Assembly (NCBI GenBank): GCA_002388665.1
Contig: DGMY01000059.1
Span: 1-17,431 of the forward strand
Reading direction: 5' to 3'
DNA from: Opitutia bacterium UBA4506
Lineage (GTDB): Bacteria > Verrucomicrobiota > Verrucomicrobiia > Opitutales > Puniceicoccaceae
Length of the DNA stretch: 17,431 bases
Below the pieces are notes generated by a model. It had not been told where the DNA came from. It did not search any database and worked only from the letters and a program-made list of their open reading frames with translations. A program made the translations under genes and the position numbers. Positions 6,761 to 13,514 of this stretch are shown piece by piece. Position 1 is the stretch's first letter, and each line of letters begins with the position of its first letter.

Positions 6761-7444
6761 CTATTGCTGTACGATGTTCCAGAGCTTGGGGTTGCGTACG
6801 ACTTCACTCTTCGGTTTGCTGGCAATGCTTCCATCGTAGAAAGCGATGTTAGCATTGCCGCTGTGACGGTAGGCGATGGAATGGGCTATGTACGATTCGT
6901 CTTTGTAATTGCTGGCTGCGTACATGAGTATTTGCCAGTCGACTGCATCAGCAAATGCCATGGTTGTGGATGGGTTTATGACTTCTACCATGCGGGCCGC
7001 TCGATCGCCAGGATCACTCCAGCCTCCAGGGACATTGGTAATATTGATCCCGTAGCTGAACCCGGATGTTGCCTTTCCATGGAAATCTCGACTGGCAGCA
7101 TTTGTAGGGCACTTCAATGGAGGTTGGTCTCCCATGTACTCGAGAACCTCTGGATTTTCGTACCAATTGACTCGGTCGATCGTTCCATTGCTACTCACGT
7201 TGTTCGTGATGCTGGGAAGAAAATGGCCGTGATCGGAAGCATACAATGCACTGGCTGACTGAAGTTGCCGCAAATTGCCCTGACACTTGCTGTTGTTGGC
7301 CTTCTCTCGGATGCCGCTGATTGCTGGCAGGATGATAGCGGCGAGAATTCCAATTACCGTGATAACGCATAGGAGTTCGATTAGCGTAAACGCAACTCGT
7401 TTGTCGTGCGGGGATGGGTCTATCGAATTTGCTAGGGAAGTCAT
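6761..7444 (-). CDS. type II secretion-like pseudopilin of the H-X9-DG group
   Basis: The protein has 227 residues. A basic leader (residues 1-18) is followed by FTLIELLCVITVIGILAAII, the standard type IV pilin methylation/transmembrane helix with Glu23 at +5. Cleavage would fall after Ala18 instead of the usual Gly, a variant common in Verrucomicrobiota and Planctomycetota. The C-terminal part carries His194 and Asp204-Gly205 with exactly nine residues between, the H-X9-DG signature (RHSGNANIAFYDGS). Proteins of this group are abundant and poorly understood; they are thought to form pseudopili at the cell surface. No prepilin peptidase or assembly ATPase lies nearby. The gene stands alone, with an excellent operator copy (site C) 142 bp upstream of its ATG and no clear ribosome-binding sequence. 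Confidence 0.93.
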   Translation of the reverse strand: MTSLANSIDPSPHDKRVAFTLIELLCVITVIGILAAIILPAISGIREKANNSKCQGNLRQLQSASALYASDHGHFLPSITNNVSSNGTIDRVNWYENPEVLEYMGDQPPLKCPTNAASRDFHGKATSGFSYGINITNVPGGWSDPGDRAARMVEVINPSTTMAFADAVDWQILMYAASNYKDESYIAHSIAYRHSGNANIAFYDGSIASKPKSEVVRNPKLWNIVQQ

Positions 7445-7585
7445 TGGGATAATACTTTAGGGTTCAATCACTCGGGGCTGTGGCATCACGGAATGGCTGT
7501 AGGGGAGGGCACCATTTCTAATTTAAGTGAATCTGTGCCTTTGATCCTGTCTTATTATGATCGAGGTCATCAACCCACAATGAAA

Positions 7586-7598
7586 TGTTGCTGTAACA
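7586..7598. promoter_or_regulatory. putative LacI-family operator (site C)
   Basis: TGTTGCTGTAACA fits TGTTRCTGTMACA at every position and is followed by TTA, as at sites D and E. It lies 142 bp upstream of the pseudopilin start. On the minus strand a possible promoter follows it (TTGTGG, 17 bp, TAATAA), placing the site just upstream of the -35 box. The promoter call is weak. Confidence 0.6.
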
Positions 7599-7978
7599 TT
7601 AGAGGGGTGCCCGTATATTTTCTATGGAATCTCTACGACTCTATTTTCAGAACATTGGAATCGTAGTGTGGCGGGTTGAGCAATGGGGAGCCATTCCGAA
7701 CGATCTGGCGGCGATTCCGCTGCTGGGAGGAGAGGAGTCGGGTGGCGAGCGAAGTTCACGGGTGATTTCTCGGAAATAGTTGGGGGGTACTAGTGGAAGT
7801 TTCAGAGCTTTCCGGTACAAGGGGATTGCTGACGGGACAGTCTTTGGAATCACAGAGCATGGAGTTGGCGATCTTCTTTTCCGAGGCGTTTCAAATGACA
7901 ACAACGATGATTTTTCGCGGTTTGAGCCCTGCGGATAGCCGATTCTTTAGTTCTTGATGGCTTTGCGAGGAATTTGCA
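7599..7978. other. intergenic stretch holding a broken plus-strand reading frame
   Basis: This 380-bp stretch separates the secreted-protein gene ending at 7979 from site C. On the plus strand an ATG at 7624 opens a frame that runs to a TAG at 7777 and then continues in the same frame to a TAG at 7936-7938. Conceptual read-through gives about 103 residues, the second half reading SFRAFRYKGIADGTVFGITE and then HGVGDLLFRGVSNDNNDDF, which looks protein-like. I recognise no family. It may be a small decayed gene or chance. No terminator was found after the gene ending at 7979. Confidence 0.3.
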
Positions 7979-8695
7979 CTAACGTCCGTTTTTCTGCTGT
8001 TCTCGAGGGATAAATTCTTTGTAGCGCCGGATTTCGATTGGATTGATTGGGTCCTCGCTGCTGAGCATGAAAATATTTACGCGATTGTCTGCTTTGTGTC
8101 CCCATAGCGAACTATAGGCCAGTTTCCAGCCCTCACCTTCTTCCCGGGCGAATTTGACCTCGATTGTCGCGGCTTGTTGGGCTGGAAGTTCAATAATGAC
8201 AGAATCTCGCTTGGCCAAAGAGAACATTTCCTTCCCTATTTTTCCGGATATGTTGAAATCACTGAAGTTGATAATCTGATAGCTTCCGGGAGGAAACTGA
8301 TCGCGGTTCCGCGGGATGGGGAAAACCCGATAGGATTCCCTTTGTGATTTCGCATTTTTCTGAAAGATCAGAAGCACCTCGTCGACATTGTCGGGCAGAC
8401 GGGTTTGAGCTACGGGGACTCGAACCATTTCACCTGTTTGGGGATTGGAAACTTCACGGAAAAATTTGAGATCGGCAGGTCCGCTGTAGTTCTCCGGGAT
8501 CGAAAGCCCACGGTTGTAGACACTCAAGGTTCGGACCTCTCCGTCAATCTCGAATTTCAGGTCTTGGATTACGGATGGCTCCCAGTTAAGCGTGGTGAAA
8601 TCTACTTGGACAATATCCTCTTTGTGAGTCTGACTGGGTAGGCTGTAACAAATTCCGGAAAACAGGAAAAGGAAGGTGGCATTGAGGAACTTCAT
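7979..8695 (-). CDS. secreted protein of unknown function, paired with the giant pilin-like protein
   Basis: The protein has 238 residues. It has a hydrophobic signal sequence (FLNATFLFLFSGICYS) and no lipobox. The rest is soluble and mainly beta-strand-like, with segments such as EDIVQVDFTTLNWEPSVI and SYQIINFSDFNISGKIG followed by VIIELPAQQAATIEVKFA. I do not recognise a characterised family. It starts 18 bp after the stop of the 1086-residue gene on the same strand, so the two almost certainly share a transcript. Small secreted proteins often accompany Verru_Chthon A-type proteins in Verrucomicrobiota. A periplasmic or surface accessory to the pilus-like protein is the natural guess, but nothing in the sequence proves it. 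Confidence 0.85.
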   Translation of the reverse strand: MKFLNATFLFLFSGICYSLPSQTHKEDIVQVDFTTLNWEPSVIQDLKFEIDGEVRTLSVYNRGLSIPENYSGPADLKFFREVSNPQTGEMVRVPVAQTRLPDNVDEVLLIFQKNAKSQRESYRVFPIPRNRDQFPPGSYQIINFSDFNISGKIGKEMFSLAKRDSVIIELPAQQAATIEVKFAREEGEGWKLAYSSLWGHKADNRVNIFMLSSEDPINPIEIRRYKEFIPREQQKNGR

Positions 8696-8713
8696 GGAAG
8701 GAATAGTGTCGGT

Positions 8714-11700
8714 TTAGACTTCATCCGGGGTAAGCCAACGCAGGTGAACGATTCTGAACTGGCGCCCGAACTGCCCCGGGGGGGTGTTTCGATCAATGTC
8801 AGATTCTTCATCGCCTTCGACTGGTTCGGGCATACGTTGCACGACTGCCTCACAGTAGGCCTTTGATTGCACCTCCGTACTCAGGGGACTGCGTGAATCG
8901 CCGTAGGCACGAACAACGAAGGTGTCGGATCGCGTGGTGAGGATTGGGCCAAGTGCCTGAAGGATGTCGCCCTGCAGTAGGTGCCCCGGTGTGCCTGCCG
9001 CTTGTAGGCCGGAGGTGGCCGTGAGGAACGGTGTGTTCCCTTCGGTTTGGCCGACGGTGTTTGTCAATAAGGGGTCGATGTTGCTGTTGATGCTTGTCGA
9101 GGTCGCATCGATCGCTAATTGGAGGATTCCGCTGAAACGTTCGTCCTCTGTCGTTGACGGAATGTCTACCAGGCTCCTGTTCACGAATTTCGCCATTGTG
9201 CCAAAGGGGCGACCTCGCGCCTTGATAAGTCTTACGATCTCGGTTGCTAGATCGATGATCTGTGCTGTCGTCAGCTCCTGATACCCTCGCCAGAAGTTGG
9301 AGAAGCTGGAATTGTCGGTGCTTTTGTAGGCGAGACCATAGGGATAGCTCAATCGCGTGAAGAAAAGATTTCCCGTGGTGACCATGGTTGTATTGTTGGC
9401 TGGGTCGTAAATCGGGAGGTTTAGGTCGTCCATCGAGCTGAGTACTGAGATCCAAGCTTCGACGGAGGTCGAGTTTACGTTGAAGGGACCATTAATCGCC
9501 ATGTGATAGGCGAGAGAGTGGTAGGCCTGGATATCATCTTCCGCATTGTTGAAGACGGCGTTGCGGGTCAATTCGTCGGCACTGCAATTGAAGGTATAGC
9601 GTTTGTTCCGGTATTCCTGATTCTCGATGAGGTACTGCTTTTGAACGGCACTTAGATTCGGGTCGATCGAGGAGAAAAAATAACTGTCCCAGATCTGTTC
9701 GTTGATGAGGTAAGGTAGATCGTAAATATCCAGATCAGCAAGTCCTCCGAATCCAATGCTTTCGGTTTCGTCAGCGGCAATGCGCGGGTTTGCGTAGGAA
9801 TTTCCGATGATGAAACTCGGTTGGTGGTTGTAGCGGGAGAGATTGGCGTGCTGCAAGGCCCCTACCGAAAGCAACGGCTCACGGGGGACATCGAATAGGA
9901 CTACGTTGCCCTGCCCGCCAGCGCTGATCGTGTTGCCCCATCGTCCGGAGTAGCGGTTGTTGTCAAAGGTTTCTGGTTCGAGCGGAGAAGAGAGAAGTCC
10001 CTGTTCTCCTTGATACCCGAAGCCACTCATGAGGATGTTTCCGCTTCCGTTCCGGAAACCGTCCCAATTCGGATTGCCTTGTAGCGTTCGGAGATTGCTG
10101 TCGATGCCATTTCGCAATCCGTGTTTGCTTTGAGACGTCTGCATAGTAAATGCCCAGCTCGCCAGTTCTCGACCGCTCTCCAGATCCTGAGCTGTGTTCG
10201 GGGAAGGAGGATTTTTGGAATCAATCAATTTTGGGCCGAGCGATGAATCTTGCCACAACTTCTTAATGCGCTGGAGGCTTATTGGATCCGCTCGGCTAGT
10301 ACCTCCCCGAAGCCAAACAAAAGCGTCTTCGCCGATGTCGATTTGTCGCACTTGAATGACCGTACTCGGGTCTGCATAGATAATGTTTCCGCTACTGTCC
10401 CTGACCGTAAAGAAAAGAGAGCCGTTTTCGGTATAAGTATTTCGGAGAATGTAGTCCTCGTTTACTCCATTGCTCGTATTCTTCAGAAGCTTTCGATTTA
10501 AGGGAGCAAACAAGCGGGTTTCCCCAGGTTCGAAATCTATCAATTCGCCGCTCGGTGTTTCGATTAGGAAATTTAGGTAATTGCTTCCGTAAGTGAGAAC
10601 GTTCTGATCCTCGAAATCGAATTCGTAGCTGACCCCGTCGACTATCAGTTCGAAGGAAGGATTGAGCTCAATGTGGATCTGATAAGCGGCATCGTTGATT
10701 GCCACGTTATACGGATTGTAAATTCCAAACATAGGCCGAACTTGCAGTTCAATTTTATACTGGCCGGCGCCTCCATGTTGTTCGGTCTTTATTCCGAAAT
10801 CGAGTTGAAGGCGGGAAACCACAGGATGCACAGGATTATTTCGGTGGTAGGTGTCGCTGTATGTGTAATGCCAGAAATCATTGATCGATGCGTGCTTATA
10901 GGGGACGTAGTCGGTACGTAATGCCGAATTTATTCTCGGTTCAGCCGGCCGGAGGTCGATGCTGGCGGAGGTTCCGACTTGTTCGTGTAGGTTGTAGTAA
11001 TCTCTTAGAATACCCCAATTGGGTCCCGTGCGACCAGTTGCCGGATCGACGAGATCAAGAAAGTATCGATTTGCATTGGTCGGGTTCGCCCCAAACTCCA
11101 TTTCAAATACGCCGCTGTCTTCGAACGCGAAGGTTAAATCCTTTTTGAATCCACCATTGAGAGTATCGGTCAGCAACCCTTCACTATAGGCAGTAAGGTG
11201 GTGACGATAGTTTCTTGGGATGCTCGGGTCGTTTGCCAAGAGAGCGAGAGAGGACAAAGATAGAGCATTGCCGGTGCGGTAGTCCTCTTCGATATCCAGC
11301 GCCATAAATATAGTATTCAACTGGTTGATACCGAATTGATAGGCGATCGTTGTTGGCGATCCGGTCTGGCTGGTAGTTGGAGTATTGGCCTCCGACTCAA
11401 TATTGAACTTTGCCTTGATCCCTTCGTCGCCGACCCAGTAAGCAATCTTACCAGTCGTGTTGCCACTGGAGTCGTTGATGTCGATAGTTGAGACTTTCAC
11501 GCGATCAGCTGGATCATCTACACTCTGGTTAATGAGCCAGACCGTGCTGTAGGGGGGAGTCGGATCGGGAAGAGCGGTTTCCGGGGATTGGTAATTGGGG
11601 TCTCCGGGGGAGATTCCTGCGTTGCCGCTGACGATCCAGGCGGGGTCGGCTATCGTATCGAGTGAATTCCAGACTCCCGTCCAGTATGGATTTGCGGTAT

Positions 11701-11974
11701 TCAGCGGGGAAATGTCCGCGCGGGCGGTTGCCCGTTGGTCTTGACCTGCGTATTTCTGCAGCTCGCCTACCGCGAGTACGAGGCTGAGCTGAGCGTGTCG
11801 GCGTGCCTCAAAAGTCGTTCGCACCGCGGCCGAATGGCGGGATTCCACTGAGATCAGTTCGATCAGGATGATCAGAATGAGGACGACAAATGCCATTAGG
11901 CTCAGTGCTATAATCATAGCGAAGCCATCGCTTGGCTTGTTGAATTTAGAGCTGCAGATTGAGGTTTGGGTCAT
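8714..11974 (-). CDS. giant pilin-like protein, Verru_Chthon cassette protein A type
   Basis: The protein has 1086 residues. The N-terminus (residues 1-17, ending in Gly17) is a prepilin-like leader. It is followed by FAMIIALSLMAFVVLILIIL, a membrane helix without Glu at +5, as in GspK-type minor pseudopilins and PilX-like proteins. Next comes ARRHAQLSLVLAVGELQKYA with GQDQRATARADI, a block characteristic of the Verru_Chthon cassette A family (TIGR02600-like, from memory). The C-terminus also fits that family: DTFVVRAYGDSRSP, then AYCEAVVQRMPEP and FRIVHLRWLTPDEV. The long middle is a large extracellular region of unknown fold. In the described cassettes protein A is accompanied by three pilin-like proteins B, C and D; here it has only the secreted protein at 8695-7979. 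A weak operator-like site lies 77 bp upstream. No ribosome-binding sequence precedes the ATG. Confidence 0.88.
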   Translation of the reverse strand: MTQTSICSSKFNKPSDGFAMIIALSLMAFVVLILIILIELISVESRHSAAVRTTFEARRHAQLSLVLAVGELQKYAGQDQRATARADISPLNTANPYWTGVWNSLDTIADPAWIVSGNAGISPGDPNYQSPETALPDPTPPYSTVWLINQSVDDPADRVKVSTIDINDSSGNTTGKIAYWVGDEGIKAKFNIESEANTPTTSQTGSPTTIAYQFGINQLNTIFMALDIEEDYRTGNALSLSSLALLANDPSIPRNYRHHLTAYSEGLLTDTLNGGFKKDLTFAFEDSGVFEMEFGANPTNANRYFLDLVDPATGRTGPNWGILRDYYNLHEQVGTSASIDLRPAEPRINSALRTDYVPYKHASINDFWHYTYSDTYHRNNPVHPVVSRLQLDFGIKTEQHGGAGQYKIELQVRPMFGIYNPYNVAINDAAYQIHIELNPSFELIVDGVSYEFDFEDQNVLTYGSNYLNFLIETPSGELIDFEPGETRLFAPLNRKLLKNTSNGVNEDYILRNTYTENGSLFFTVRDSSGNIIYADPSTVIQVRQIDIGEDAFVWLRGGTSRADPISLQRIKKLWQDSSLGPKLIDSKNPPSPNTAQDLESGRELASWAFTMQTSQSKHGLRNGIDSNLRTLQGNPNWDGFRNGSGNILMSGFGYQGEQGLLSSPLEPETFDNNRYSGRWGNTISAGGQGNVVLFDVPREPLLSVGALQHANLSRYNHQPSFIIGNSYANPRIAADETESIGFGGLADLDIYDLPYLINEQIWDSYFFSSIDPNLSAVQKQYLIENQEYRNKRYTFNCSADELTRNAVFNNAEDDIQAYHSLAYHMAINGPFNVNSTSVEAWISVLSSMDDLNLPIYDPANNTTMVTTGNLFFTRLSYPYGLAYKSTDNSSFSNFWRGYQELTTAQIIDLATEIVRLIKARGRPFGTMAKFVNRSLVDIPSTTEDERFSGILQLAIDATSTSINSNIDPLLTNTVGQTEGNTPFLTATSGLQAAGTPGHLLQGDILQALGPILTTRSDTFVVRAYGDSRSPLSTEVQSKAYCEAVVQRMPEPVEGDEESDIDRNTPPGQFGRQFRIVHLRWLTPDEV

Positions 11975-12341
11975 GGCTGAACTGAGAGTTCGGAGGAGAG
12001 GGGTACCCTGCAGGAAGAGGATGAAGGTGGGTTCCCATGTAAATGTACCAAGTTACAGCGAAAAGAATCTAGGCCGGCGGAAACTCTAGGAATCGTGACT
12101 GTACTGGTGGCGGGTAGAGATCGATAGCTAGCTTTGTCTAGTACTCTGACTTACTGCGAAATATTGAAGTCGAGGATTTGCGCTGCGCCCAGCGCTCTCC
12201 GCATGAGAAGTACCGGTGTAGGCGTTCGAAGAGCACTTTGCGACTTGATCTTCCGAAGTCTTGGAGTGTCGCCTCATGGTTGTCTCTTTTTGGACGCTTC
12301 CAGGTGCTCTTTTCGACAGAAGGATTTTCGAGAACCGGCGA
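11975..12341. other. intergenic region upstream of the giant pilin gene
   Basis: This is a 367-bp gap with no convincing gene on either strand. It should contain the promoter of the 11974-7979 unit, the degenerate operator at 12051-12063, and the end of the propeller/deacetylase transcript. A perfect 6-bp hairpin with a 4-nt loop (GCGCTG-CGCC-CAGCGC, 12180-12195) is present without a T-run. Confidence 0.5.
12051..12063. promoter_or_regulatory. weak operator-like site (site G)
   Basis: Read on the minus strand, TTTCGCTGTAACT matches the consensus TGTTRCTGTMACA at 10 of 13 positions, with the central RCTGTMAC block intact. It lies 77 bp upstream of the giant pilin gene, the same spacing as sites B and F. 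Sequence alone would not be enough to call it; position supports it. Confidence 0.3.
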
Positions 12342-13514
12342 CTACTTTCTCGCAGCGATCAGCTCCGATACGGTCACGAATTGATAGCCGCGGTCCCTGA
12401 GGATTTCAATGATAGCAGGGAGTGCGTCGAGACTCTTGGTTGACCAATCATGCATGAGAATGATTGTACCAGGCTGAGTCTTATCGCTTGTAGCCCGCTC
12501 AATAATGAGCTGGACGGTTGTGTCACTATGCCAGTCGCTTACTCCGACGGAGCAGTCGATGGGCTGCAGTCCGGTCGACTGGAGAATTTCCATCAATTTT
12601 GGAGTATAGAGAATATAGGGGGCGCGGAAGAGAGTAGGGGTAACTCCAGTGGTCTCTTCGATAATTTCCTGAGTGTCGATGACTTGCCGGTATGCTTCTG
12701 CATGGCTGATTTGGTTGAACCGTGGGTGGCTGTAGGAGTGGTTGCCGACTTCGTGGCCCTCACGAACGATCCGTTTCGCCAATTCTGGTCGTTTCTCGAC
12801 GTTGCGACCCTTCCAGAAAAAGGTAGCTTTGATATTTTCCTGGGCAAAGAGGTCTAGGTATTGAGGACTTAGGTCGTTCGGACCATCGTCGAAGGTGAGA
12901 GCGATCAGTGGGCGATCGGTTTCGACAGATTTGATACGATTGATGGTAACTTCGTCGACCGTTGGTACTTCGATGGAGGAAGGCTCGTCGGGAAGATCTG
13001 TAGGCGTGATTTTCAGGTCATCGACACGCACATAGCCAGTCGATGATAAGTTGACCGCAAGATTGGTCTTGGATGCGTTTTCTGGAATGAGCACGGTCTT
13101 GCTAAAGCGGGTATTTTCCCCCGGAGTTTTCAGGAAGGCGAGGTCGATCCATGCAATGGTTTCGGAATTTGAATCAAAGCATTGTAAGGAAATCTTGGTC
13201 GGAGTATCGGTGGTTGTGAGGGCGTAGCCCGAGACGGTGACTTCTCCCCGGTAGGAGAAAGGCATCGAAGCGCTTCCCTTTATTGGATTACCTTCAGCGA
13301 TGATTTTGACTCCCTTTCCGGAGTGTAAGCCAACCGGATCCGACTCGACTTTAATCGATCCGGAGCCTGTCCAGGTATACCAACCCTTTCCGCCATGGTC
13401 GCACGATCCATAACGGAGGATGTTGGGATCGCTCTGAGCGATCAGGGTCGCGGTGCTGGCCAGGATGAGGAGAAGTAGTGAAACGATGTTCTTCAGTTCT
13501 ATATGCTTGTTCAT
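12342..13514 (-). CDS. secreted polysaccharide deacetylase (NodB domain, CE4)
   Basis: The protein has 390 residues. A signal peptide (IVSLLLLILASTATLIAQ) is followed by a carbohydrate-binding-like beta-sandwich domain (about 30-175) and a NodB homology domain (about 200-385). All five CE4 motifs are present: TFDDGP (207-212, catalytic base Asp209 and metal ligand Asp210), HSYSH (259-263, metal-binding histidines), RAPY (297-300), DWHSD (327-331) and LMHD (353-356). CE4 enzymes use a divalent metal to remove N- or O-acetyl groups from chitin, peptidoglycan, PNAG or xylan. The fused binding domain and the partner gene favour an extracellular polysaccharide. Its ATG overlaps the stop codon of the propeller gene by 4 bp, indicating translational coupling. 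Substrate choice cannot be settled from sequence. Confidence 0.93.
   Translation of the reverse strand: MNKHIELKNIVSLLLLILASTATLIAQSDPNILRYGSCDHGGKGWYTWTGSGSIKVESDPVGLHSGKGVKIIAEGNPIKGSASMPFSYRGEVTVSGYALTTTDTPTKISLQCFDSNSETIAWIDLAFLKTPGENTRFSKTVLIPENASKTNLAVNLSSTGYVRVDDLKITPTDLPDEPSSIEVPTVDEVTINRIKSVETDRPLIALTFDDGPNDLSPQYLDLFAQENIKATFFWKGRNVEKRPELAKRIVREGHEVGNHSYSHPRFNQISHAEAYRQVIDTQEIIEETTGVTPTLFRAPYILYTPKLMEILQSTGLQPIDCSVGVSDWHSDTTVQLIIERATSDKTQPGTIILMHDWSTKSLDALPAIIEILRDRGYQFVTVSELIAARK

Noticed and set aside
6573..6839. Plus-strand frame of 88 residues between the pseudopilin and PEP-CTERM genes
   Set aside because: It overlaps the operator-like site F and the end of the pseudopilin gene on the opposite strand, with no recognisable motif or start context.
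12094..12106. CGTGACTGTACTG as another operator copy upstream of the giant pilin gene
   Set aside because: Only the left part of the motif is retained; the second half-site GTMACA is lost. The copy at 12051 fits better.
12180..12195. GC-rich hairpin as a terminator for the propeller/deacetylase transcript
   Set aside because: The stem is perfect but short, lies 147 bp beyond the stop codon, and is not followed by a T-run on the minus strand.
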